A DNA stretch of 12,318 bases from Chloroflexota bacterium. GTDB taxonomy: Bacteria; Chloroflexota; Anaerolineae; Anaerolineales; DRMV01. The stretch spans positions 1 to 12,318 of the forward strand of contig JAADFA010000082.1 of assembly GCA_013153135.1 (NCBI GenBank), written 5' to 3'. The notes beneath the pieces were generated by a model. It was not told the DNA's origin, ran no database searches, and saw only the letters and a program-made list of their open reading frames with translations. The translations under genes and the position numbers were made by a program. This document shows, one piece after another, positions 1 through 6,820 of the stretch. How positions within the stretch are numbered: the stretch's first letter is position 1; every line of letters starts with the position of its first letter.

Positions 1-217
1 CGTCCTGAATAATCAAACCAGAAACCACGCCAGCCTCAATCCCCCTCGACTCGGCGAGAGTACTGAAAGAACTCTCCAGGTCTTGGACGGACAGCATGAG
101 TTCCTGCCTCAATCCCCCTCGACTCGGCGAGAGTACTGAAAGGTCTGCAAATAGCGGGCGACATCGACGCTGCCACTCACGCCTCAATCTACCTCGACTC
201 GGTGAGAGTTCAAAATG
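1..217 (+). CRISPR. Terminal part of a CRISPR array, three repeats, runs off the left edge
   Basis: Two identical 37-bp repeats lie at 33-69 and 106-142; each begins GCCTCAATC and ends CTGAAAG. A third, decayed copy lies at 181-217 and matches at 30 of 37 positions, with most changes in its last eight bases. Spacers are 70-105 (36 bp) and 143-180 (38 bp), and bases 1-32 are probably part of another spacer. Each repeat can fold as CTCG/CGAG around ACTCGG; in the decayed copy the C to T change still allows a G-U pair. Decay of the 3' end of the last copy, plus a plus-strand terminator just downstream, point to transcription left to right with the leader off the left edge. However, the reverse complement ends ATTGAGGC, similar to the ATTGAAAC handle of many type I/III repeats, so direction is not fully settled. 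No cas genes are visible, so the subtype is unknown. Confidence 0.93.
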
Positions 218-246
218 CGGGTTCACACCGGATGCGCCCAGAATGC

Positions 247-283
247 ACAACCCCGGCCTTATTCGCCGGGGTTGTTCCTTTTT
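247..283 (+). terminator. Strong intrinsic terminator after the CRISPR array
   Basis: An 11-bp perfect stem (ACAACCCCGGC at 247-257 pairing with 265-275) closes a 7-base loop and is followed by TTCCTTTTT. The T-tract is only on the plus-strand side, so this ends rightward transcription, most simply that of the CRISPR array. It lies between the last repeat and menF, insulating menF from array transcripts. It could instead act as an attenuator if a promoter for menF lay further upstream. Confidence 0.85.
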
Positions 284-300
284 AAGGCTGATGAAGGGCT

Positions 301-306
301 TATAAT
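301..306 (+). promoter_or_regulatory. Probable -10 box of the menF promoter
   Basis: A perfect TATAAT lies 22 bases before the chosen menF start. No good -35 is present: the best hexamer at 16-bp spacing is TTTTTA (279-284), which is part of the terminator T-tract and matches only 3 of 6. There is no TGn extension. Transcription from here would give a leader of about 16 bases that holds the ribosome binding site and little else. Confidence 0.5.
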
Positions 307-317
307 CATCGGGCGTG

Positions 318-323
318 TGGAGG
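318..323 (+). promoter_or_regulatory. Ribosome binding site that fixes the menF start
   Basis: TGGAGG lies five bases before the ATG at 329. The open frame extends upstream to an ATG at 215, but that stretch would be translated from the terminator hairpin and the last CRISPR repeat, so 329 is the real start. Confidence 0.8.
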
Positions 324-328
324 CTAGC

Positions 329-1636
329 ATGAATACAACCGGCGAGGGTTTGATTTACCGCTCTGCATGGCCACGCGTCCCAACGCGAGATTGGCTGGCT
401 TATATATCTGCTCCCTTTTGGATATGGCGCTCGCCCCAAGGATGGACGTACGTCGCCTGGGACCCCATCGTCGAAATCCAAACTAAGGGGCCTGAACGGT
501 TTCAAGCCTTGCGCACCCAAATGGCCCATTGGGCAGCACATTGGCATTGGGCGCCCGAGGCAGACCCTGCACCCCCTGCAACTACTCCCCGCTGGTTCGG
601 CGGGTTCGCCTTTATGCCAGGCGCAGCCACACCCGCATGGTGGCGCGCGTTCGGCGACGCTCATTGGATGTTACCTCGCTACCTATATACTGAACGTCCC
701 GACGGCCAGGCTTGGCTCACAATGCTCGTCCCACGTGGCGAACGCCCCCAATGGCCTGCCATCCCCCCACCAGCACCTACTCCCCCACCCCTGGCAGCCA
801 CCATCGCCCAACACGAAGGCATGTCTTGGCCTCAGTGGCTCGCTCTGATGCAACGCGCTTTCAACGCTATGCAGCAAGGCCAACTGCGCAAGGTCGTGCT
901 CGCACGCACGCGTCACCTAATTTGGGCCACAGCGCCAACCCTGATCAGCCTATGGTCGCAATTAGAACACGCGTATCCGGCTACCTATCGATTTGCCTTT
1001 CAACCCAAAACCGGGCACGCCCTGCTCGGCGCGACCCCCGAACTACTGGTGCGCGTCCAAGGGAAGGACCTCGAGACCATGGCTTTGGCAGGCTCCATCG
1101 CCCGCGGGAACACGCCCCAGGAAGATGAACGTCTAGCCGACCGACTGCGTCGGTCTCGCAAAGACCAGGAAGAACACCGCTTGGTCGTGCAAGCCATTCA
1201 AGAGGCCCTTGCTCCCCTCACCGAAACGCTTATTATCGAGCCCATCCCACGCATCCGACGACTCCGGCACATTCAACACCTCGAGACCCCTATCCGGGGT
1301 CGACTACGCGAAGGCAATGTGCTCACCGTGGTTGAACGGCTTCACCCCACGCCCGCGCTCGGAGGGTATCCGCGAGCCGCCGCCCTAACCTTTATCGCCA
1401 AACACGAGCCTGTGCCACGCGGATGGTATGCCGCCCCTATTGGCTGGGTAACGTTGCAAGGCGATGGTGCCTTCGCGGCCGTGATCCGTAGCGCCGTGGT
1501 CCAAGGCCCCGAGGCCTGGCTATATGCCGGAGCGGGCATTATGCCCACATCCGACCCACAACGGGAGTGGGACGAGATTGATCTGAAATTTCAAGCGATG
1601 GAGGAAATCCTGGCGCCGCGCGTGATAGCAGACTAA
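329..1636 (+). CDS. menF: Isochorismate synthase (MenF/EntC family)
   Basis: This enzyme converts chorismate to isochorismate with Mg2+, the entry step to menaquinone (or to catecholate siderophores). The product is 435 residues, normal for the family. The chorismate-binding domain fills the C-terminal half: KVVLAR (188-193), GATPELL (234-240), LAGSIARG (253-260), KDQEEH (278-283), LHPTPALGG (338-346), RGWYAAPIGW (364-373) and YAGAGI (399-404). K188, E238, E282 and E416 sit at spacings matching the general base, general acid and two Mg ligands of EntC (K147, E197, E241, E376). Family members usually have YAGP where this has YAAP. The N-terminal half is poorly conserved and rich in Trp. No other men gene is nearby; with no siderophore genes in view, menaquinone synthesis is the likelier role, by inference. 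The stop TAA overlaps the stop of the convergent NACHT gene. A salicylate synthase is the main alternative. Confidence 0.9.
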   Translation: MNTTGEGLIYRSAWPRVPTRDWLAYISAPFWIWRSPQGWTYVAWDPIVEIQTKGPERFQALRTQMAHWAAHWHWAPEADPAPPATTPRWFGGFAFMPGAATPAWWRAFGDAHWMLPRYLYTERPDGQAWLTMLVPRGERPQWPAIPPPAPTPPPLAATIAQHEGMSWPQWLALMQRAFNAMQQGQLRKVVLARTRHLIWATAPTLISLWSQLEHAYPATYRFAFQPKTGHALLGATPELLVRVQGKDLETMALAGSIARGNTPQEDERLADRLRRSRKDQEEHRLVVQAIQEALAPLTETLIIEPIPRIRRLRHIQHLETPIRGRLREGNVLTVVERLHPTPALGGYPRAAALTFIAKHEPVPRGWYAAPIGWVTLQGDGAFAAVIRSAVVQGPEAWLYAGAGIMPTSDPQREWDEIDLKFQAMEEILAPRVIAD

Positions 1637-4017
1637 AGGGTGAGCGGGAAGCGCGTGCCCGCCCAAAAGAGCACCCAAAGGGCAGTTAAAGCTTCTTCCG
1701 CGACGCGTGGGTCCTCGTGACTAATGAGCGCAGCGACTAAGGGAACCCATTGTTCATGGGGCAAATAGATCACACGTCGCAAGGCGTAACGGCGTTCACG
1801 GGATGAGCCTTCTTGTAGGATGTGTGCCAGTGCTTGCCACGCCGGAGGTCCAGAAGCCACGCTCAAGCCCAAGCGGGATGCAGCCTCCAACAACCAAGGT
1901 TCTTTGTGCAAAGGCCTGGGAGGCCGGGGCTGATAAAGTGACGCCGTGGCCTTTGCTTCGAGCAGGCTGCCAGCCAAATTACGCACCAACCATTCCGGAT
2001 CGTCCCGGGCCAAAGTTTCGAGCAACGCCTGAGCCCAAGGCTCATTAATGCGACCCAGGCCATACACCGCCGCGCGGCGTACCAACGCATCCTCATAGGA
2101 CGCGGCCTCTCGCAGGGCCCGATGTCCCCAACGCGGGGCGAGCGCGAGGGCTTCGGCCGCTTCGCGACGCGCGAGATCATCCTCTTGCAGCAGCCAAGCG
2201 GCCACGCTCTCTACCGCGGCGCGCGTATCTTGACGCGCCAGGGCCATGAGGGCCAGGCGACGCTGCCAGGGCGATGGCCCTTCTTGCAAATATCTCTGCA
2301 GTATAGGGACGACCGTCTCCGGCTCGTGGAGCAAACCCAAGCCCAAACACGCGGCTGCGTGCACTGTTGGGTCTGGATGGCGCAAGAGGGCGCCGAAGAG
2401 CGCGGCCAACCTCGGCGGCCGCGCGGCCACCAAGGCCACCACCGCTCGCGCGCGCTGGCCCATAGGCAGGGCGACCTGCTGCACACGTTGCGCCAGTGTC
2501 TGGAAGACCTGACGAGCCCAAGGCGCCTGGGGAGCCAACGCCGCGGCGCGCACCACTTCCCAAAATCGTGGGAAGAGAGGCTGTAACACATCCTTCGCTA
2601 AACGCTGGGCCACTTCATCCCCTTGGCCACGCTGCCCAACAAAGCCCAACACCCACGTTTGGAGGTGCCACCATGGCTCCTGGGCCCAACGCGTATCTTG
2701 GGCGGTCAAGCCTTGGGCGATCCACCATGCCTGTACAATGGGATGAATGAACCCTGTGGGGACCACCGGATGAGCCAAGGTCTCAGGCAGCCGTTCCACC
2801 GCGGGGGTTTCGTCCGCGCCCTCGCTCTGGTCCGCCATGGGGATGGTCACCTCATCGGCCAGAGGGAAGGCCAGCTGGCGGGCCAAACGGTGCCATACGT
2901 CCGGCGTCCATTCGTCCTCAGGGACCGCGCGGCGCATCCAACCCTCAAGCAGCGAACGCCAACCATACCCAACACCATCGCCCGCGGCAATCTGCCAATT
3001 ACGCAACACCCATTCCAACGGTGCGACAGGTTGAGTCTCAAGGCTATTCAACAACCAGGCTTCTAAGATCTCCGGCCGGGGCTGCTGGCTAGGATCCCAC
3101 GTGGCCCAAACTTCACGTTCCCACCACGCAAGCCAACGTCGCGTGAAAGCTTGAGCCTGGGAGCGGTCCCACCAGCGCATGGCTACAGGGACCAGGTTCA
3201 AACGCGTAAGCGGGCCCCAGGCATCGGGAGCGGCCGCGACGATCAGGCGCACGCGCGGATACACACGCGCCATCCGTTCGAGGAAGGCAATGACCTTATG
3301 GCGTCGGCTGGGCGGCGTTTCGTCAAGGCCATCCACCAACAACACCGCGGTGCCCTGTTGAGCCGCGGCGCGCCATGTCTGGCGCAAGGTTTCTTGCACT
3401 GAGCGATTCAATCCGGCCAGAAGATGATCGAATAGCAACGCGAGGGGGTCTTCAGGCAATGCGCTTTGCGCAATCTGAGACGCGTGGATCCACCAAGGCC
3501 ATTGCCAATTTAACGTTTGAACTGTCTCATCATCCTGTTGCAGCACCCGCAAAGCGAGCCAAGCCAGAGCCACGGTTTTCCCGCTGCCATACGGACCCAG
3601 CAAGAGCAACGACGCGCCCCCTTGCAAGGCCTCGCTCAACGACAGACTGGGTGCCTGGAACGCGGCATCAAGGGCTGGGGCATCGGGAATAAAGGGCCAG
3701 GGGGTATGGATCAAGGACAGACTTGGCTCATCTTCAGGGTCAAGAAGGGGACTTAAAGGCGTAACTCGCGGGGGAAGAGCGAAGGTATCCAAGGGAGCTA
3801 AAGGGGCCGCGATGTGCAAACCTTGCAACGCAAGAATTTGCTTTCGGGCCCAGGCCTGGCGCGCCTGTTCCAGCATCCCATCTTCCTGAGGACGCCGACG
3901 CCAACGACGCACGTGTGCCTGAACCCACGTTTGCCACGGCCGGGCTAACCAGCCCAGCACAAATCCGATTAAGAGCCCTAGGGTAAACCACAAGCTATTG
4001 AAAGAGGGCCAACGCAT
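1633..4017 (-). CDS. Membrane-anchored NACHT-family NTPase with C-terminal HEAT repeats
   Basis: The 794-residue product has one N-terminal membrane span (about 9-25) followed by an Arg-rich stretch, which places the rest in the cytoplasm. A NACHT-type NTPase follows: Walker A GPYGSGKT (141-148) and Walker B LLVDGLDE (226-233). The usual sensor segment (SRP-like) reads AAAPDAWG (261-268), so its Arg is missing. FIHPIVQAWWIAQGL (423-437) resembles the F-H-x-x-x-Q-E-Y-L-A-A end of NACHT winged-helix regions. From about 520 to 785 come alpha-helical HEAT-like repeats (for example HPDPTVHAAACLGLG, YEDALVRRAAVYGLG, DPEWLVRNLAG, HEDPRVAEEALTAL). Trp is very frequent, about 47 residues. A GAGG nine bases before the ATG supports the start. 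It follows the zinc-ribbon gene by 67 bp and is last in the cluster. NACHT proteins act as signalling switches, in bacteria often in phage defence, but no effector domain is recognised here, so the function is open. Confidence 0.85.
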   Translation of the reverse strand: MRWPSFNSLWFTLGLLIGFVLGWLARPWQTWVQAHVRRWRRRPQEDGMLEQARQAWARKQILALQGLHIAAPLAPLDTFALPPRVTPLSPLLDPEDEPSLSLIHTPWPFIPDAPALDAAFQAPSLSLSEALQGGASLLLLGPYGSGKTVALAWLALRVLQQDDETVQTLNWQWPWWIHASQIAQSALPEDPLALLFDHLLAGLNRSVQETLRQTWRAAAQQGTAVLLVDGLDETPPSRRHKVIAFLERMARVYPRVRLIVAAAPDAWGPLTRLNLVPVAMRWWDRSQAQAFTRRWLAWWEREVWATWDPSQQPRPEILEAWLLNSLETQPVAPLEWVLRNWQIAAGDGVGYGWRSLLEGWMRRAVPEDEWTPDVWHRLARQLAFPLADEVTIPMADQSEGADETPAVERLPETLAHPVVPTGFIHPIVQAWWIAQGLTAQDTRWAQEPWWHLQTWVLGFVGQRGQGDEVAQRLAKDVLQPLFPRFWEVVRAAALAPQAPWARQVFQTLAQRVQQVALPMGQRARAVVALVAARPPRLAALFGALLRHPDPTVHAAACLGLGLLHEPETVVPILQRYLQEGPSPWQRRLALMALARQDTRAAVESVAAWLLQEDDLARREAAEALALAPRWGHRALREAASYEDALVRRAAVYGLGRINEPWAQALLETLARDDPEWLVRNLAGSLLEAKATASLYQPRPPRPLHKEPWLLEAASRLGLSVASGPPAWQALAHILQEGSSRERRYALRRVIYLPHEQWVPLVAALISHEDPRVAEEALTALWVLFWAGTRFPLTL

Positions 4018-4043
4018 GATGAATTGCCTCGTCGGAGATCCGT

Positions 4044-4077
4044 GCCGGCCCGAAACCGATGTTCACGCCCGGCCGGC
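4044..4077 (-). other. GC-rich hairpin between the zinc-ribbon and NACHT genes
   Basis: GCCGGCC (4044-4050) and GGCCGGC (4071-4077) form a perfect 7-bp stem around a 20-base loop in the 67-bp gap. There is no T-tract on either side, so it is not a canonical terminator. It could slow polymerase or protect an RNA end and so lower NACHT expression relative to the upstream genes; that is inference. The gap is far too short for an rnpB gene. Confidence 0.3.
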
Positions 4078-4084
4078 GGGCTGC

Positions 4085-4795
4085 CTAATCCACAGGATAC
4101 AAAATACGGCCGCATGAATCACAAAAGGCCAGTTCGCGACGATAAACCTGTTGGCGCAACGCCGCGTTCAGGGCTGCACCGCACGCGGTACATACCCCCT
4201 CGCGCACCTCCGCGACGGCCAAACCGCCGCGTGTACGGCGCAAATGTTCATATTGCTCCCTGAGCGATGGGGGGATTCGTTGTTCCCACCATGTGCGTTG
4301 TTCCCGCAGCGTCGCGATTTCCGCCTCCCAGGCTTGGATTTCGCGTTCGAGGCGCTGCCTTTCTTCAAACCAGGCATTGCGCACCCGTTCCAAAGTGTGC
4401 ATCGCGTCCAAATAGCGTGCTTCAATCTGCTCATACGTCAATAGCAAATGAACAGCTTCGTCTTCAGCATCATCCAGGCGTCGGCGTAAGCTTTCGGCCT
4501 CTGTTTGCAAGGCCTGCAGCTCACGCGGATTGCGTACCGAACCATCATACAAGCGCGTTTCAACTTGCTTCAGTTTGGCCCGCAGCTGAGCCGTGCGATG
4601 CTCGGCAGCTTTTAGCTCCCGTTCCGCGTTTTGAAGGGCGAGCGCGGCCTCGCGAAACGCGCGTTCCGCCTCGCGCAAACGGCGAGCAGCAGCCAAAGTT
4701 TCGCGCGCGGCCCCGACCTGACGCTCCAGGTCCACCAGCCGCGCGTCAATGCGCTGCAACTCATATAACGAACGCAGCAGGGCCGCATCCGCCAT
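4085..4795 (-). CDS. Coiled-coil protein with C4 zinc ribbon (DUF164/CT398-type)
   Basis: The 236-residue product starts with a long charged helical hairpin (about 8-175, rich in Glu, Arg, Leu and Ala), expected to form an antiparallel coiled coil. It contains the family signature LYDGSVRNPRELQALQ (82-97). A C-terminal zinc ribbon follows, with CTAC at 202-205 and CDSC at 225-228, then GRILYPVD. This is the layout of the widespread C4-type zinc-ribbon (zf-RING_7, formerly DUF164) family. Members are thought to be scaffolds or nucleic-acid-associated proteins, but no general function is agreed. It starts 46 bp after the Thr/Pro-rich protein gene ends and should share its promoter. An upstream in-frame TTG lies at the edge of the Shine-Dalgarno sequence and is rejected as start. 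Confidence 0.88.
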   Translation of the reverse strand: MADAALLRSLYELQRIDARLVDLERQVGAARETLAAARRLREAERAFREAALALQNAERELKAAEHRTAQLRAKLKQVETRLYDGSVRNPRELQALQTEAESLRRRLDDAEDEAVHLLLTYEQIEARYLDAMHTLERVRNAWFEERQRLEREIQAWEAEIATLREQRTWWEQRIPPSLREQYEHLRRTRGGLAVAEVREGVCTACGAALNAALRQQVYRRELAFCDSCGRILYPVD

Positions 4796-4799
4796 AACA

Positions 4800-4808
4800 C
4801 CCCCTCCC
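4800..4808 (-). promoter_or_regulatory. Strong ribosome binding site that decides the zinc-ribbon gene start
   Basis: GGGAGGGGG on the minus strand, with its GGAGG core seven bases before the ATG at 4795. The alternative in-frame TTG (4808-4810) shares its last base with this site and so cannot be the start. Confidence 0.75.
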
Positions 4809-4841
4809 AACGTTATACCGGCCCTGGCGCGCTTTCACGCG

Positions 4842-5636
4842 CTACCGTTGCCGCGCGTGCCGCGCTACCATCAAGACCGCCACCAACATGATCGCAATCA
4901 GGCTCAAGCCCAAAGGCGACGCGAGCAAACCATCCGCGAGGCCCGTTTGAGATAGCGTCCCTTGTGCGCGCACGGTGGCTTCCACAGCAATAGCCGTCGC
5001 GGTGAGTCCGAGGGACACAGGGTCAACCACAGGGGTGGCCGTAAACGTCGGTGTCAACGTCACGCCCGGAACGGCTGGGCTTGGCTGGAGCGGAACGGGC
5101 GGCTGGGTCGGTGCGACCGGGCTAGCGCCACCGGAACCAGGCAAGGGCGTCGGCGTCGCGGGGAGGGGGGATGGCGTCGGGGTCGCGGTTGGCGGCACAG
5201 GCGTTGGGGGCGGTGTGGTTACTTGAGCCGCCGCGGTGGCGGTGAGATCCAGGACGGCCTGCTGGGTCATTGTGCCCGCGATGGCCGTGTTGGTCAGCAG
5301 AATGCTCGTCGCGGTCGCGCCGCTGTTCGTCCGGCTAGGTCCGCGCAGCAGATAGAGGGCCCCAAGCCCACACAGACTAAGGAGCAAGAGTAGGCCAAGC
5401 CCAAGAACGATGGCCAAGAAAGTTCGATTGGACCCCGAGGAGTCCTCCTCCTCCTCTACTTCAACATTGAGGGTTTCTTCATTCGCCTCGCCGTCCTCGA
5501 GCCCGCTCTCGGCCAGGGTGTCGGAGGTCGGGCCCAATGCCGAGTCGAGTTCGTCGTCAAGCCCCCCCCAATCGTCGGCTTGAGGGTCTTCGTCAGACCA
5601 CTTATTGAGGTCCTCAAAGATGGAGTCATCAGCCAT
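4842..5636 (-). CDS. Two-span Thr/Pro-rich surface protein with LPXTG-like C-terminus
   Basis: The 264-residue product has no recognisable enzyme domain. Residues 1-70 are strongly acidic and presumably cytoplasmic. A membrane span follows (about 72-97), then an exported low-complexity region: Thr/Ala stretches (ATATS, LTATAAAQ, LTATAIA) and a Pro/Thr track (about 141-205) with TPPPTP, TATPTPSP and ATPTPLP. The end has the layout of a sortase sorting signal: LSQTG (228-232), a hydrophobic segment (about 240-257) and the basic tail ARHARQR. LPXTG is imperfect because Pro is replaced by Ser. With an N-terminal span as well, it could equally be a two-span membrane protein carrying an exposed Pro/Thr loop. 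It has its own near-consensus promoter and a very good ribosome binding site. Its order before the zinc-ribbon and NACHT genes suggests a shared transcript. Confidence 0.8.
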   Translation of the reverse strand: MADDSIFEDLNKWSDEDPQADDWGGLDDELDSALGPTSDTLAESGLEDGEANEETLNVEVEEEEDSSGSNRTFLAIVLGLGLLLLLSLCGLGALYLLRGPSRTNSGATATSILLTNTAIAGTMTQQAVLDLTATAAAQVTTPPPTPVPPTATPTPSPLPATPTPLPGSGGASPVAPTQPPVPLQPSPAVPGVTLTPTFTATPVVDPVSLGLTATAIAVEATVRAQGTLSQTGLADGLLASPLGLSLIAIMLVAVLMVARHARQR

Positions 5637-5642
5637 TCCCGC

Positions 5643-5651
5643 ACCTCCTTA
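5643..5651 (-). promoter_or_regulatory. Consensus ribosome binding site of the Thr/Pro-rich protein gene
   Basis: TAAGGAGGTG on the minus strand, ending six bases before the ATG at 5636. It is nearly complementary to the 3' end of 16S rRNA and is the strongest such site in the window, suggesting high translation. Confidence 0.8.
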
Positions 5652-5679
5652 CGCGGTTCGCGCCGTTTGGATGGGTTCA

Positions 5680-5708
5680 ATTTTATCGCGAGGGTGCCGA
5701 TTTGGCAA
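5680..5708 (-). promoter_or_regulatory. Near-consensus sigma-70-type internal promoter
   Basis: On the minus strand, TTGCCA (5703-5708) and TAAAAT (5680-5685) are separated by exactly 17 bp; each hexamer matches consensus at 5 of 6 positions. It lies in the 77-bp gap after the KOW gene. Initiation near 5673 would give a leader of about 37 bases with the strong ribosome binding site. It would let the Thr/Pro-rich, zinc-ribbon and NACHT genes be expressed apart from the upstream membrane/MutL module. Confidence 0.65.
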
Positions 5709-5713
5709 CGCGC

Positions 5714-6808
5714 TTAATCGCTCTCGCGTACAATCACCAAGTTGATCACGGGGATAAACACATGCACGCCGCTGCGCAAACGCACATCCACTCCCCAGGC
5801 CTGCACACCATTGGGCAGGCGTCCCCAACGAGGTTGTAAGGAAAGCACGGTACCGAGCTCTCCTTGGTACGGAGCGCGCAACAGCCGAACCGTTTGGCCC
5901 GGGCGCAACGTGGCTGCCGGAGCAGCAGTCACACGTTGGCCTGTCGGGGGTGTTTCCAAAAGTAACGCGGGCCGAGCTGCCAAACGTCGATCCCAGGGTT
6001 CGGCCAGCACAGTGACCGTGCCGCTGCGATCTCGCAACAGTTGAAACGCGCGCTCATTCAGACCTGCGTCCCCAAAGCCATCGATGCTCAACACAGGAAA
6101 GGACGCGCGGCGTGCGGGTTCTACGCACGTGGCATCCAGCGTGCCCACGACCAAACCTTGCACACCCAAATCTGCGAGCCGAGAGAGCAAGTCGGGCTGG
6201 TCGCAACGACCTGCGAGAAGGACCTGACCGCGCACGTCAACATCTAGGTCGTCCTCAGCCAAGGCCCCGCGTGGCTGGTCGGTCACCACGCGGAAAGTCC
6301 CCGCGCCCAAACGGCCGTTACCCCATACGCCCTCCAGGTACAGCCCATGGGCGAGCACCGTCACGCCCCAAGGCTCAAATACGTTGGTCACTACGCCAGG
6401 GAACCCCGCGCGCAGGTTATACCACTGCACTTTTGTCAGAATGAGAAGCACGCCTTGCGCGTCCAAACGCAACACGCGCCCTCGCACTGGCGAGTACACT
6501 TTACGCGGCACAAGCCCGCGCCGCAAAACAGCGATCAAGGTTCCCTTTTCCACCCGGTCACGCGGGCGAACTCGCAGCGCGCGTTGAATTGCTTTGATAT
6601 CTTGCGTGCCCAACAGCCGCCGCAGATCGAGCAAGCGCACCTGATAGCGTGCCTGAGTCCGAGCGACCACGGTATCGTAATCCACGTTCTGGTCCTGGGC
6701 CACACGCAAGTAACCCGGCCTGGGCAACCGTCGTGCACGCGCGACCGAGCCCAAAGGCAGGTAATTAACCGTGGGCACGAACCAATCGCTAAGAAGCTGG
6801 GTCGTCAT
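5714..6808 (-). CDS. KOW-ended beta-rich protein paired with the MutL-like protein
   Basis: I do not recognise a named function for this 364-residue product. No signal peptide or membrane span is visible, so it is probably cytoplasmic. The segment from about 30 to 125 (GYLRVAQDQNVDYDTVVAR ... YSPVRGRVLRLDAQG) resembles a biotinyl/lipoyl-type beta fold, but the Met-Lys-Met attachment motif is absent, so it is not a carrier. Residues about 190-270 look alpha/beta, with hydrophobic strands such as QGLVVGTLD and GTVTVLAEP. The C-terminus (about 301-360) is KOW-like: LRPGQTVRLLRAPYQGELGTV followed by a strand-rich end finishing FIPVINLVIV. It starts nine bases after the MutL-like stop, and its TAGGAGG ribosome binding site begins within that stop codon, so the two should be translationally coupled and made together, perhaps as a complex. 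Confidence 0.8.
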   Translation of the reverse strand: MTTQLLSDWFVPTVNYLPLGSVARARRLPRPGYLRVAQDQNVDYDTVVARTQARYQVRLLDLRRLLGTQDIKAIQRALRVRPRDRVEKGTLIAVLRRGLVPRKVYSPVRGRVLRLDAQGVLLILTKVQWYNLRAGFPGVVTNVFEPWGVTVLAHGLYLEGVWGNGRLGAGTFRVVTDQPRGALAEDDLDVDVRGQVLLAGRCDQPDLLSRLADLGVQGLVVGTLDATCVEPARRASFPVLSIDGFGDAGLNERAFQLLRDRSGTVTVLAEPWDRRLAARPALLLETPPTGQRVTAAPAATLRPGQTVRLLRAPYQGELGTVLSLQPRWGRLPNGVQAWGVDVRLRSGVHVFIPVINLVIVRESD

Positions 6809-6811
6809 GCA

Positions 6812-6820
6812 CGCCTCCTA
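6812..6820 (-). promoter_or_regulatory. Ribosome binding site overlapping the upstream stop codon
   Basis: TAGGAGGCG on the minus strand. The first three bases are the TAG stop of the MutL-like gene and the GGAGG core serves the KOW gene, whose ATG is at 6808. Ribosomes ending on the first gene are placed directly over the start signal of the second. Confidence 0.75.

Noticed and set aside
215..328. Upstream extension of the isochorismate synthase frame to ATG 215
   Set aside because: It would encode the end of the decayed CRISPR repeat and the terminator hairpin; the ATG at 329 has a well-spaced ribosome binding site and a TATAAT box before it.
4018..4084. An RNase P RNA gene beside the DUF164-type gene, as occurs in some bacteria
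   Set aside because: The gap is only 67 bp and holds one simple hairpin; there is no room for rnpB.
4267..4797. A 176-residue plus-strand open frame
   Set aside because: It is antisense to the clear coiled-coil/zinc-ribbon gene, which has a diagnostic family motif and a strong ribosome binding site.
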